This document shows, piece after piece, positions 50,985 to 59,890 of a DNA stretch of 64,000 bases. Position 1 is the stretch's first letter, and each line of letters starts with the position of its first letter. The stretch is from Actinopolyspora xinjiangensis (lineage in GTDB: Bacteria; Actinomycetota; Actinomycetes; Mycobacteriales; Pseudonocardiaceae). Under the pieces are notes generated by a model. It made no database searches, was not told where the DNA came from, and was given only the letters and a program-made list of their open reading frames with translations. The translations under genes were made by a program, and so were the position numbers. Location: assembly GCF_900104475.1 (NCBI RefSeq), contig NZ_FNJR01000012.1, positions 1-64,000 of the forward strand, in the 5' to 3' direction.

Positions 50985-53900
50985 GCCCGAAACCGTTCCA
51001 CCGCAAGGCACCGGACGCAGCAGAGCAGCACCGCGAGTGGCTGGACCTGGTCGAGGTGAGCGGCCCGTTCCTCTCGCTGCCGGTGCTCAAGCGGCACTGG
51101 CCGAGCGGGCCGGACGCGCTGGACAAACCCACCAGGCAGCGGCTGCGTCGCGCGCACTCGGCCTGGCAGGCCGACGTGGTCGCGGGGCAGCGGGACTGGA
51201 TCGACTACGTGCTCGGCGAGCTGCTCGGCTGGGGCGAGCGGCTGCGCCGCGAGGGTCTGGAGGGGCTCTCGCTCGACGTGGCCGAGCACGACACCCGGCT
51301 GGCGCCCTCCTTCGCGCTGGTCGAACCCGAGGAGCGCGTCGAGCCGGACGGGCGGGCCGAGCCGGGCGAGCGGGCCGAGTCGGCCGAGCAGGTCAAGCCG
51401 GACGCGGTGCGGCTGCTCGGCATGGTCTGCGAGCCGGGCCAGCAGCCCACCGCCCGGCTCGCCGGTTCCAGCTGGGCCGCCACGCCCGCCGACCGGCTGG
51501 CCCAGCTGTGCCGCCACCACGGCGTCGAGCTCGGCCTGGTCACCGACGGCCGCTGGTGGGCGCTGGTGCGCGCCCCGCGCATCGGGGTGACCACCACGGC
51601 CGTGTTCGACGCGGTGCCGTGGCCGGAGGCCGCCGAACGCGACGTGGTGCGCGCCTTCGTCTCGCTGCTGGGGCGCAAGCGGTTCTTCGCCGTGCCGGAG
51701 GGCGAGCGGCTGCCCGAGCTGCTCAAGGCCAGCGAGGACTCGCAGGAGGAGATCACCGAAGCGCTGGGCGTGCAGGTGCGCGAGGCGGTGGAGCTGCTGG
51801 TGGCCGCGTTCGGCCGGGCCAGCACCGAGCAGCGCCGCCGTGGCGAGTCCGAACTGGACTCGGTGCCCGCGCACGAGGTCTACCGCGGCGCGGTGTCGGT
51901 GATGATGCGCGTGGTGTTCCTGCTGTTCGCCGAGGAGCGCAGGCTGCTTCCCTCGGACAACGAGCTGTATGCCACCACCTACTCGGCTGGTCGGCTCTAC
52001 GACGAGCTGGAGCGGCGCGAGCTGGAGTCCAGCGAGGAGGATCTGCAGCAGACCTACACCGGCTGGTACCGGCTGCTGGCGCTGTTCGAGGCGGTCTACC
52101 GGGGCGTGAGCCATCCCAGGCTGACGATGCACCCGCACGACGGTTCGCTGTTCGACCCGGACGCGTTCCCGTGGCTGCCGCTGAACATCGACGACCGCAC
52201 CGTGCTGCACATGCTGCGGTCGGTGCAGCACGTCTGGGTGGGCAGCGGTAAGTCGCGCGAGCGGCGCACTCTGTCGTTCCGCTCGTTGGACGTGGAGCAG
52301 ATCGGCTACGTCTACGAGGGCCTGCTCTCCTACGACGGGTTCCGCGCCGAGGACACCACCGTGGGGCTGGTGGGCAAGCAGGGCAGGGAGGCCGAGGTGC
52401 CGCTGCGGCGGCTGGAGGAGCTCGCCGCCGACAGCGCCGACACCACCGAGCTGGCCGGGACGCTGGCGGCCGAGTTCAAGGACTCCGGCATCGGCACGGC
52501 CAAGCAGCTGGCCAAGCGGCTCGCCCCGCCGGACGCGGTGGAGCGGGAGGAGCGGCGCAAGAAGCTGCTCGGCGTCACCAGGGGTGATGCCGCGCTGACC
52601 GAGCGGCTGCTGCCGTTCCGGGGTGTGATCCGCGACGATCTGCGCGAGCTGCCGGTGGTGGTGCTGGGCGGGGAGCTGTTCGTCACCGAGTCGCCGCTGC
52701 GCGCCAACACCGGCACGCACTACACCCCGCGCTTCCTGGCCGAGGACGTGGTGCGCCACGCCCTGGAACCGCTGGTTTACGAGCCGGGGCCGTTGACCAC
52801 GGCCGAGCAGCGCGAGTGGCGGCTCAAGCCCAGTGAGCAGATCCTGAAGCTGCGGGTGGCCGACATCGCGATGGGTTCGGCCGCGTTCCTGGTGGCGGCG
52901 GCGCGGTATCTGGGCGGCAGGCTGCTGGAGGCCTGGATCGCCGAGGACGACGAGCGGGTGCGCGAGTACCAGCCGCAGGAGCACGCCGGGGACAGCGAGG
53001 AGGACCCGGCGGTGGTGGAGGCGCGCAGGCAGGTGATCGAGCACTGTCTGTACGGCGCGGACATCAACCCTATGGCGGTGGAGATGGCCAAGCTCTCGCT
53101 GTGGCTGGTTTCCATGGACTCCCAGCGGCCGTTCACCTTCCTGGATGACCGGTTGGTGGCGGGGGACTCGCTGTTGGGGATCACCTCGCTGGAGCAGCTG
53201 GAGTACATGCACCTGGACGCCAGGAAGGGGCGGGCGATCCACGAGCGGTCCCCAGTGGACTTCACCGCCGATGTTCGTTCGCTGGTGTCCGAGGTGGCCG
53301 AGCAGCGCCGTGAGCTGCGCGAGATCGATGGCACCACAATGGAAGGGCTGAACCGCAAGCGCGCGCTGCTGGCCGAGGCCAACCTCAAGGGCAGGCGGGC
53401 CGAGCTGGCCGCGGATCTCACCGTCGGCGCCGCTCTCGCGCATGCCGGGCGCGGTGAGAAAGGGCTGCGCGACGGCTCCATCGCCGCCGCCGACCACGCG
53501 CGGCGAATGCACACCGACGAGGCCCGCGCTCGCGAACAGGCCCGCGAGTGGCTGGACACCGACCTGCCCGAGGGCAACTTCGGCCGCGAGACGCTGCACT
53601 GGCCGCTGGTCTTCCCCGAGGTCTTCGAGGACGGCGGCTTCGACGCGGTGGTGGGTAATCCGCCGTTTTTGGGTGGGCTGAAGCTCACCGGTGCGCTCGG
53701 CACGGCGTATCGCGAATTTCTGGTGCACACTCTTGGCAGAGGCGCACGTGGATTGGCCGACCTCGTGGCCTATTGCGAACTGCGTGCTCACGCTGTGATT
53801 AACGAAACTGGCCAGAGTGGCTTGATCGCCACCAACACCCTGGCACAGGGCGACACCCGCGAGGTCGGCCTGGACCAGCTCGTCGATGACGGAGTGACGA

Positions 53901-55120
53901 TTCGCCGTGCGGTCAAGAGCGAACCCTGGCCGTCCAAGAGCGCGGCGCTGGAGTACTGCGCCGTGTGGACCAGCAGGGCTGAGCTGAGCGCGCGGGCGCG
54001 ACGAATTGCCGATGGGGTTGCGGTGGATGGCATCACACCTTCGCTCGATGTCGAATCCCGTGTGACCGGCAACCCGGAACGGCTTGCGGCGAACCGTGGT
54101 ATCGGATTCATCGGCTCATACGTGCTGGGCAAGGGATTCCTCATGCGGCCTGAAGAAGCAGCAGCCATGATTGAGAGCGATCCCAGTAACGACGAGGTCC
54201 TCTTTCCTTACCTCAACGGGGACGATCTCAACTCGCGGGCGAACTGCGAGGCCAGTAGATGGGTAATAAACTTCTTTGACTGGCCTGAAGAGGAAGCCAA
54301 GAAGTACCCGACCTGCTACGAGAAAGTTCTTCGAGATGTCAAGCCTGTAAGGGAAGAGAATAATCGCAAGGTATACCGCGATTACTGGTGGCAGTATGCT
54401 GAGCAACGTCCAGCGATGCGGAAGGCTATCGCTGATCTGGATCAGGTGTTGGTGCTCACGCGGGTGAGCAAGACCGTGATGCCAGCGATGCTACCCACCG
54501 GTCAGGTTTTCTCAGAGGCGACAGTTGTGTTCGCCACCGAGGACACGGCGATGCTGTCCTTGCTGTCGAGCGCGCAGCACTACTGGTGGGCGAAAACTCG
54601 TTCCTCGTCGATGAAGACTGATCTCCGCTATGCGCCCTCCGACGTCTTCGAGACCTTCCCACTGCCGGAACTCACTCAGGAACTACGGGATCTCGGCGAC
54701 GAGTTGGATCGCTATCGCAGGGACGTGATGCTCACGCGGGATTCGGGGCTGACCAAGACCTACAACCTGGTGTTCGATCCGGAGTGCACCGATTCGGACA
54801 TCGTCGAGTTACGGCGGATTCATCGCGAGATCGACGAGGCCACGGTGCGCGCCTACGGTTGGCAGGATCGCATCGACGCGGTCGGCGGCCTGGACCACGG
54901 TTTCCACCCGGTCGGCCGCGAGACCCGCTACACCATCGGCCCCGCGGCCCAGCGCGAGATCCTGGACAGCCTGCTCGAACTCAACCACGAGCGCCACCAA
55001 CAGGAAGTCGCCCAGGGCCTGCACGACAAGAAGAAGGGCACCAACAAGCAGGCGACCGCCAAGAAGAACACCTCACGCAAGTCCAGCGAACCCGAGGACG
55101 GCCAGGGAACCCTGCTGTGA
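50981..55120 (+). CDS. drmMI: DISARM-type adenine methylase DrmMI (Eco57I-like)
   Basis: A 1379-residue N6-adenine methylase. The SAM motif is VADIAMGSAAFLV (about 626-638), followed by INPMAVEMAKLSLWL, and the catalytic motif is VVGNPPFLGG (about 890-899), intact. An N-terminal alpha-beta part (about 1-320) and a long middle helical part precede it; the target-recognition region follows (about 930-1250), and the tail is Lys-rich. DrmMI marks host DNA as self in class 1 DISARM. The segment about 53700-54700 that encodes the recognition region is visibly less GC-rich and less codon-biased than its flanks, as if exchanged. ATG overlaps the drmD stop (ATGA); the longer open frame upstream lies inside drmD. 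Confidence 0.87.
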   Translation: MSPKPFHRKAPDAAEQHREWLDLVEVSGPFLSLPVLKRHWPSGPDALDKPTRQRLRRAHSAWQADVVAGQRDWIDYVLGELLGWGERLRREGLEGLSLDVAEHDTRLAPSFALVEPEERVEPDGRAEPGERAESAEQVKPDAVRLLGMVCEPGQQPTARLAGSSWAATPADRLAQLCRHHGVELGLVTDGRWWALVRAPRIGVTTTAVFDAVPWPEAAERDVVRAFVSLLGRKRFFAVPEGERLPELLKASEDSQEEITEALGVQVREAVELLVAAFGRASTEQRRRGESELDSVPAHEVYRGAVSVMMRVVFLLFAEERRLLPSDNELYATTYSAGRLYDELERRELESSEEDLQQTYTGWYRLLALFEAVYRGVSHPRLTMHPHDGSLFDPDAFPWLPLNIDDRTVLHMLRSVQHVWVGSGKSRERRTLSFRSLDVEQIGYVYEGLLSYDGFRAEDTTVGLVGKQGREAEVPLRRLEELAADSADTTELAGTLAAEFKDSGIGTAKQLAKRLAPPDAVEREERRKKLLGVTRGDAALTERLLPFRGVIRDDLRELPVVVLGGELFVTESPLRANTGTHYTPRFLAEDVVRHALEPLVYEPGPLTTAEQREWRLKPSEQILKLRVADIAMGSAAFLVAAARYLGGRLLEAWIAEDDERVREYQPQEHAGDSEEDPAVVEARRQVIEHCLYGADINPMAVEMAKLSLWLVSMDSQRPFTFLDDRLVAGDSLLGITSLEQLEYMHLDARKGRAIHERSPVDFTADVRSLVSEVAEQRRELREIDGTTMEGLNRKRALLAEANLKGRRAELAADLTVGAALAHAGRGEKGLRDGSIAAADHARRMHTDEARAREQAREWLDTDLPEGNFGRETLHWPLVFPEVFEDGGFDAVVGNPPFLGGLKLTGALGTAYREFLVHTLGRGARGLADLVAYCELRAHAVINETGQSGLIATNTLAQGDTREVGLDQLVDDGVTIRRAVKSEPWPSKSAALEYCAVWTSRAELSARARRIADGVAVDGITPSLDVESRVTGNPERLAANRGIGFIGSYVLGKGFLMRPEEAAAMIESDPSNDEVLFPYLNGDDLNSRANCEASRWVINFFDWPEEEAKKYPTCYEKVLRDVKPVREENNRKVYRDYWWQYAEQRPAMRKAIADLDQVLVLTRVSKTVMPAMLPTGQVFSEATVVFATEDTAMLSLLSSAQHYWWAKTRSSSMKTDLRYAPSDVFETFPLPELTQELRDLGDELDRYRRDVMLTRDSGLTKTYNLVFDPECTDSDIVELRRIHREIDEATVRAYGWQDRIDAVGGLDHGFHPVGRETRYTIGPAAQREILDSLLELNHERHQQEVAQGLHDKKKGTNKQATAKKNTSRKSSEPEDGQGTLL

Positions 55121-55170
55121 CGCCACCCCGACCTCGACAACTCCAGAACCGGAACCGGTTACCTGTTGGT

Positions 55171-55189
55171 CGCGGGGCCGCGCCCCGCG
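55171..55189. terminator. Hairpin downstream of drmMI
   Basis: CGCGGGGC and GCCCCGCG pair perfectly around a CGC loop, 50 nt past the drmMI stop and between convergent genes, so it may serve both strands. Confidence 0.6.
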
Positions 55190-55229
55190 CCTGCGGAAGT
55201 TTCCCGGCGTTGGAGCGGAAAGACAGTGG

Positions 55230-55261
55230 TTCTGCGCCGCTTCTCGGGAGGCGGCGCAGAA
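55230..55261 (-). terminator. Hairpin just past the Shedu original stop
   Basis: TTCTGCGCCGC and GCGGCGCAGAA pair over 11 bp around a 10-nt loop. It lies 16 nt past 55277, the stop codon of the unshifted Shedu frame, which supports that frame being the ancestral 3' end. Confidence 0.65.
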
Positions 55262-55276
55262 TTCGTCTCTCGTGCT

Positions 55277-56508
55277 TTACGGGGTAGGCGCGTCTCCCAA
55301 TGCGCGTGCGGCGTTGTCGAGGAGCTCGGTGTAGGTGAGGACTTCGACGCGGTTGGTGTGGGTGTTGAGGGTGCGCAGGGCTTCGTTGAGCTCGCGCTCG
55401 GCGATCTCCGGGTGCAGCTGGGGGTGGCCGATGACCACGGTCGCGCTGGCGCGCTTGGTTTCGAGCCCGAATTCGTCGCGGATGCGCTGTCGGTGCTCGT
55501 CGAGGCTGGCGAGGTAGTTGATGGCCTGCCCACGGCGTTGTGCACTTCGGCAGTGGGCACCCAGGCGTTGCGGTGTCGTTTGATTATTCCGGAGACGCCC
55601 AGGGAGCGCTTGAGTTCGACGATGTGCAGGGACCCGTCGGCCCGGATCAGTGGGATGTCGAGTTCCTCGCCGTCGACCAGGCGACGTCGTGTGGCCGCAT
55701 CGACGAAGCGCCCACCGAAGATCCAGGGGTGATGCTGGAGGAGTTCTTGGAGAGCTTCTTCTCCTGTCGTCGGGTCGTCGACGAGCTTGCGGAGCTCGGT
55801 AAGGGTGTCCGAGCGTTGTTTGAGTTCGGTGGCTTTGAGGATCGCTTGTCCGTCCGGATCCTTGGCGAGAGCTTCGACTTTTTCCGAGGACATGGCGATT
55901 CGCTGCGCTGTTTCTCCGGGATTTTCGATGTCGATTCGTTCGGACAGAACGCGTTGTAACCAGAGCATCAGTTCGGCTCTTCCGCGCACTAGACGGTAGC
56001 GACCTGGAGTCTCTTCAGGAGCATCGAGAAGCTGTGCGTCATCACCCAACTCCCTCAAGCGTGTGAGTAGATCGTGAAGTCCTGCTCCCGGCTGCTCGAC
56101 GAGATAATCGTTTCCTGCTTCGTTGATAAACTTGAGTGTGCGGCTGAGCGTGCCCGCGACGAGTTTCTGCAGGCTGTCTTTACGTTTACTATCCTTGATG
56201 AGACGATAACGTTCGTCGAAATCGGGCTTAAGGATCCTGCCAGTTGCGTAGCCATGTGCCTCGTGGAGTAGACAGACGATGTCCCACTCGTTTTCTTCAG
56301 ATGCACGTAGCCGAGCCTGCTCCAGTAATCTGCGCAAGGTTTGTCCTGCCCTGTAATCTCGACCTTTTCCGCTGCGCATATGCGCGATGACGTCAGTGAT
56401 GGCCTGTCTCACCTCCTGGGCGGTCGCTTCCCGCTCGGTGTGTTCCAACTGCCGTTCCAGCGTCGCGTCAGCTCGAATCTTCATATCGAACATTGTGTGC
56501 AAAGACAC
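55277..56508 (-). pseudogene. Shedu-type (DUF4263) anti-phage nuclease, frameshifted
   Basis: A SduA-like PD-(D/E)xK nuclease gene. Residues about 250-301 hold LLQHHPWIFGGRFVD, DGEELDIPLIRADG and HIVELKRS, the catalytic core of DUF4263. After codon 327 (GTG GGC at about 55530) the frame breaks: the original frame would continue as VGQAINYLASLDEHRQR and VVIGHPQLHPEIAERELNEA and stop at 55277-55279, giving 410 residues, typical for Shedu. The present frame instead runs into a Ser/Thr/Pro-rich tail to 55159. One missing C (GGC-AGG for GGC-CAG-G) explains it. It is a genuine mutation, a phase-variable slip or a sequencing error. The N-terminal 240 residues are helical. GTG 56508 lacks a clear ribosome site; ATG 56493 is an alternative. 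Lower GC than the core. Confidence 0.82.
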
Positions 56509-56862
56509 GACAGATTACACTAGGGCGATTGAGAAACTGTACTGAAACTACATTTCGATGCAATGCACGGACGATTACATCCGACGGTTCTGCCCTACTC
56601 AGCACGACTGCGCCGTTACCAGCGGTGTTCGGGAGTTCGAGTCGGGCTGGGCAGTCAACCGTGTGTGGGAGCAGCGACCACGTCTGTGTTGGTTTCCTGT
56701 GTGGCACTGTGTCCGCGTGCTCGTGTGGATCGACTCCGCGAAACCTTGGTCACGGTCGGGTTCGCCGATTGCGGGCCAACGTGGGGGCTCGGTCGGCTAG
56801 GGTGATCGTGAACGAGTGGGGTCGTGCACGGTGATCGTGCTTGGGACGTGAAGGGAGCCGTG
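56509..56862 (+). other. Intergenic region ahead of the cassette array
   Basis: No gene seen. From about 56663 the sequence repeats that at about 58436 (GTGTGGGAGCAG ... CGTCTGTGTTGG, then GACTCCGCGA), so it is the leader of the first cassette. TAGGGT at 56798-56803 lies exactly 65 nt before the start codon, as in all four cassettes, and may be a -10 box. Confidence 0.5.
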
Positions 56863-57282
56863 ATGGCGGAGCAGAGCGCCGATGCGTCCGGTTTCGAAGG
56901 AGCTGGGGCGGCGTTGCAATCGATCCGAGACGAGAACTCCTGGATCCAGCAACAGATCTCCGGCGGCGGACTGAGCATGGAACCCCAAGCCGCCGACGAC
57001 GCGGCGGCGGTGTACGAACGCGAAGCCGAAGAGGTTAGTTCACTGATTCGTGCAGCTATGCAGCTGCAGCAGGTTCCCGGGCTGGGTGACTATCCCTCGG
57101 GGCGGCAGTTGGCGGCCAAGTTCGGGCAGAAGGCCAGCAACGGTTCCAACGGTGCGGCGGATTTGTTGAGAGAGTTCGCTGACGAGTTGTATCGCAAGGC
57201 CGATCTGTTTCGGCAGGCCAAGAAGAAGTACCAGGCCACCGATGACCAGGCCGCCCGGGAACTGCGAAGGAGTACGGAGTGA
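56863..57282 (+). CDS. Small helical protein with YxxxD signal, cassette 1
   Basis: A 139-residue protein of four or more helices and no signal peptide. It begins MAEQSADASGFEGAGAAL, has a turn at SGGGLSMEPQAADDAA, a QQVPGLGDYPSG hinge and a C-terminal helix with KKKYQATDDQ. Tyr followed four residues on by Asp is the YxxxD/E type VII secretion signal, and the size and helicity fit an EspC- or WXG100-like substrate, but the WXG motif is not present and the family is not certain. ATG 56863 has GAAGGGAG about 7 nt upstream; the frame is open to 56824. Its stop overlaps the lipoprotein GTG by 4 nt. Confidence 0.72.
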   Translation: MAEQSADASGFEGAGAALQSIRDENSWIQQQISGGGLSMEPQAADDAAAVYEREAEEVSSLIRAAMQLQQVPGLGDYPSGRQLAAKFGQKASNGSNGAADLLREFADELYRKADLFRQAKKKYQATDDQAARELRRSTE

Positions 57283-57818
57283 ACAGGCGGATGCGGTCGT
57301 TGGCAGCGGTTATTGCCGGGGCGGCGCTGATCGGTGCGGCAGGGTGCTCTTCCGGCGGAGGCTCCGGGAACGCCTCAGAGACAGATACGTCTTCGTCGGA
57401 GGAGAGTTTGGCCAGCATGAAGCCGTGCGATGTGCTGCCGCAGGATACTCTGAAATCCTTGGGCCTGGAAGTGCCGGGAGAATCCGTGGAACATCTCCCA
57501 TGGGCTCCAGGATGCGATTACGACGGCGATCCCGTTGGATTAACATTAGAACTGAATAAGCGCGAAGCGGTCGCGGACGCTGAGCAGAAATCCGTGTGGG
57601 CGGAGTTCGAACGTCTCAAGGTCAATGGTCGTGCCGGAGCGCGGGCGATTGTCAAGGGAGCGACGCAAGCGCGAGGCTGCGATGTGATGTTCGATGCTGG
57701 AGAAGGGATGGTCCAGGTTCGCACGACTGAAACTGGTCGCTTCGACAGTGTCGACGAGTGTGCGAAGGCGTTGGAGATCGCGAAGAAGGTGGAGCCGAAC
57801 GTTCCTGAGCCCGCGTGA
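57279..57818 (+). CDS. DUF3558-type lipoprotein, cassette 1
   Basis: A 179-residue lipoprotein. A basic start and hydrophobic segment end in the lipobox IGAAGC, so the mature protein begins at Cys 23 and lies on the outer face of the membrane. A Ser/Thr linker (to about 43) precedes the compact domain with conserved KPCDVLP, PGCDYDGDP, SVWAEFERLKVNGRAGAR, a Cys in GCDVMFD and a Cys in VDECAKAL, so two disulphides are likely. It matches the DUF3558 family, often paired with type VII substrates. The GTG overlaps the upstream stop. Confidence 0.78.
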   Translation: MNRRMRSLAAVIAGAALIGAAGCSSGGGSGNASETDTSSSEESLASMKPCDVLPQDTLKSLGLEVPGESVEHLPWAPGCDYDGDPVGLTLELNKREAVADAEQKSVWAEFERLKVNGRAGARAIVKGATQARGCDVMFDAGEGMVQVRTTETGRFDSVDECAKALEIAKKVEPNVPEPA

Positions 57819-57883
57819 GTGGGGCTCACGGCACGCTGCGCTTGCAGGCCTGTTGCGACCTTGGCGGAAGTGTGGACGCGGGT

Positions 57884-57910
57884 AGCGCCTCCGGTGGTGT
57901 CGGAGGCGCT
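57884..57910. terminator. Bidirectional hairpin, cassette 1
   Basis: AGCGCCTCCG and CGGAGGCGCT form a perfect 10-bp stem with a GTGGTGT loop between the convergent lipoprotein and DUF397 genes. Confidence 0.72.
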
Positions 57911-57927
57911 GCGTCGCCGAAACTGTC

Positions 57928-58119
57928 TCAGCTGAACCGGTCGGTTTTGACCGCGTCCAGGAACGTCTGCCACTGCGCGCTTGTGGTGGTGAAGTAGCCG
58001 AGCGAGCGGTCCTTGGTGTCGCGTACCGCCGCGCCGTCGCCGACTCGGCCGACTTCGACGCAGGCCGTGTGATTGCTTGACCGGCTGGACTTACGCCAGC
58101 GCGTAACCGTTTCCGTCAC
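57928..58119 (-). CDS. DUF397 protein, cassette 1
   Basis: A 63-residue DUF397 protein: TRWRKSSRSSNHTACVEVG, AAVRDTKDRSLGYFTTTS and FLDAVKTDRFS. DUF397 genes usually sit beside Scr1/DUF5753 HTH regulators and may act as their antitoxin-like or co-regulator partner. The GTG start overlaps the stop of the upstream Scr1 remnant (GTGA). Confidence 0.85.
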   Translation of the reverse strand: MTETVTRWRKSSRSSNHTACVEVGRVGDGAAVRDTKDRSLGYFTTTSAQWQTFLDAVKTDRFS

Positions 58120-58229
58120 GATATACTCTCCTCAACAGCGTCTGCACGGTCGGCGATGAAACTCAACGATTTCTCTGTGCTTACGGCCGTTCCCCGCAGG
58201 GTATCGAGAGCTAGGGGGTATTTCTCAAC
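58116..58229 (-). pseudogene. Scr1/DUF5753 regulator remnant, cassette 1
   Basis: Only the C-terminal 35 or so codons remain: LALDTLRGTAVSTEKSLSFI and ADRADAVEESIS, matching the end of the intact regulator at 63308. The open frame extends to 58430 but the upstream 67 residues show no similarity to DUF5753 or HTH. The remnant has lost the HTH and sensor parts, so it cannot regulate. Confidence 0.72.
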
Positions 58230-58633
58230 TCGAAGAGGCAAAATTCGCTTGAGTGGGTTAATGTCCAGCGGTTTGTTGTGGGAGCGGGGATTGTTCTGGC
58301 GACTCCGCTTTTGCTTGCCATGCGTCGCGCTACTGTCAGTATTTCCCAGGAGTTCGAGCTGAGCCGGGCTGTCAGGTTGGGAGTGGCCCCACATATCCGC
58401 CGAGTGGATCTGTTCGAAGGCTGAGAGCACCGAGTGTGGGAGCAGTGACCACGTCTGTGTTGGTGTCCTGTGTGGCGCTGTGTCCGCGTGCTCGTGCGGG
58501 TCGACTCCGCGAGACCGTGGTCATGCTCGGGTTCGCCGATTGTGGAACAGCGTGGGTGCTGGTTCGGCTAGGGTGATCGTGAGCGTGTGGGGTCGTGCAC
58601 GATGAGCGTGCCTGTGATGTGAAGGGAGCCGTG
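58230..58633 (+). other. Intergenic region between cassettes 1 and 2
   Basis: No gene seen. The stretch 58230-58435 is unlike the other cassettes; from 58436 on it repeats the leader of cassette 1. TAGGGT at 58569-58574 is 65 nt before the start codon. Confidence 0.5.
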
Positions 58634-59053
58634 ATGGCGGAGCAGAGCGCCGATGCGTCCGGTTTCGTGGGTGCTGGGGCGGCGTTGCAGTCGATCCGGG
58701 ACGAGAACTCCTGGATCCAGCAGCAGATCTCCGGCGGCGGGCTGAGCATGGAACCCCAAGCCGCCGACGACGCGGCCAAGGTGTACAGGCGCGAAGCCAA
58801 AGTAGCCGATGAGCTCGCTGTTTCAGCCGGTAGGTTGCAGCAGGTTCCAGGTCTGGGGGCTTACACCTCTGGACAGCAGTTGGCGGCCAAATTCGGAAAC
58901 AAGGCTCAAAACGGTTCGAGCGGTGCGGCGGATTTGTTGGGGCAGTTCGCTGAAGAGCTGCGGCGCAAGGCGAATCTGTTCGAGCAGGCAAAGAAGAACT
59001 ATCAGGCTACCGATGAGCAGGTTGCCGACGATCTGCGGAGGGGTGCACAGTGA
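58634..59053 (+). CDS. Small helical protein with YxxxD signal, cassette 2
   Basis: A 139-residue paralog of the cassette 1 protein. The N-terminal 45 residues are almost identical (ADASGFVGAGAALQS). The middle, KVYRREAKVADELAVSAGRL, diverges in the putative interaction helices. The C-terminus keeps LRRKANLFEQAKKNYQATDEQ with the YxxxD signal. ATG has GAAGGGAG upstream, and its stop overlaps the lipoprotein start. Confidence 0.7.
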   Translation: MAEQSADASGFVGAGAALQSIRDENSWIQQQISGGGLSMEPQAADDAAKVYRREAKVADELAVSAGRLQQVPGLGAYTSGQQLAAKFGNKAQNGSSGAADLLGQFAEELRRKANLFEQAKKNYQATDEQVADDLRRGAQ

Positions 59054-59595
59054 GGTTGTGGACGCGATCATTGTTGGCGGCTGTTGCCGGGGTGGCGCTG
59101 ATCGGATCCTCTGCGTGTTCGCCGAGTGAAGGCGCTGGTGACGGCTCGTCAGAGACCACTGGGAACTCGCCTTCCGACGAGGCACTGGCGAGTGTGAAGC
59201 CGTGCGAGATGTTGTCGTCGGAGACTCTAAAGTCATTCGGTCTGGAAGTGCCGGGGGAACCTAAGGATCAGCTACCTTGGGCACCGGGGTGCTATTACTC
59301 TGGTGAACCGGTTTCAGTGAGAATGGAAAAAAATACACGTGAGACAGTCTCCTCTTCAGAGGAGAAATCTGTTTGGGTTGAATTCGAGCGCCTTGAGGTG
59401 AACGGTCGTACTGGGGCTCGGGCTATTAACCAGGGGACCACGAAGGCTCGACTTTGCAATGTGATGTTTGACGCCGGTCAGGGGTTAATCCAGGTTCAGG
59501 CTCGCGAAAATCAATTGCCTGACGATGTGGATGAATGTCAGGAGGCGTTGAAAATCGCGAAGAAGATCGAGCCGAACGTTCCGGAGCCGGCGTGA
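59050..59595 (+). CDS. DUF3558-type lipoprotein, cassette 2
   Basis: A 181-residue lipoprotein with lipobox IGSSAC, linker SPSEGAGDGSSETTGN, then the domain with KPCEML, PGCYYSGEP, SVWVEFERLEVNGRTGAR, LCNVMFD and VDECQEAL. Its linker and domain are closest to cassette 4, while the neighbouring regulator pair is closest to cassette 3. The GTG overlaps the upstream stop by 4 nt. Confidence 0.78.
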   Translation: MRLWTRSLLAAVAGVALIGSSACSPSEGAGDGSSETTGNSPSDEALASVKPCEMLSSETLKSFGLEVPGEPKDQLPWAPGCYYSGEPVSVRMEKNTRETVSSSEEKSVWVEFERLEVNGRTGARAINQGTTKARLCNVMFDAGQGLIQVQARENQLPDDVDECQEALKIAKKIEPNVPEPA

Positions 59596-59659
59596 GCGAA
59601 TGGCTCAGCGTCTGTGCTGGTAGGTGTGCTTCGGCCTCAGCGAGAGTGAGGGCGCGGGT

Positions 59660-59686
59660 AGCGCCTCCGGTGTTGGCGGAGGCGCT
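59660..59686. terminator. Bidirectional hairpin, cassette 2
   Basis: AGCGCCTCCG and CGGAGGCGCT with a GTGTTGG loop, between convergent genes. Confidence 0.72.
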
Positions 59687-59698
59687 GTGTCGCCGGGG

Positions 59699-59890
59699 TC
59701 AGTTGAACCGGTTGGTCTTGACCGCGTCCAGGAACGTTTGCCACTGCGTGCTTGTGGTGGTGAAGTAGCCGAGCGAGCGGTCCTTGGTGTCGCGGACCGC
59801 CGCGCCGCCGTTGATCCGGCCGACTTCGACGCAGCTGCTGTTCGGCCCGGATCGGCTCGATTTGCGCCAGCCTTGCGGGGGCATCGTCAT
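59699..59890 (-). CDS. DUF397 protein, cassette 2
   Basis: A 63-residue DUF397 protein of the second type, starting MTMPPQGWRKSSRSG, with CVEVGRINGG and AAVRDTKDRSLGYFTTTS conserved. Its ATG overlaps the TGA of the upstream remnant (ATGA). Confidence 0.85.
   Translation of the reverse strand: MTMPPQGWRKSSRSGPNSSCVEVGRINGGAAVRDTKDRSLGYFTTTSTQWQTFLDAVKTNRFN

Noticed and set aside
32717-56508. Complete class 1 DISARM
   Set aside because: drmA, drmB and drmC as separate genes are absent; only drmD and drmMI are convincing.
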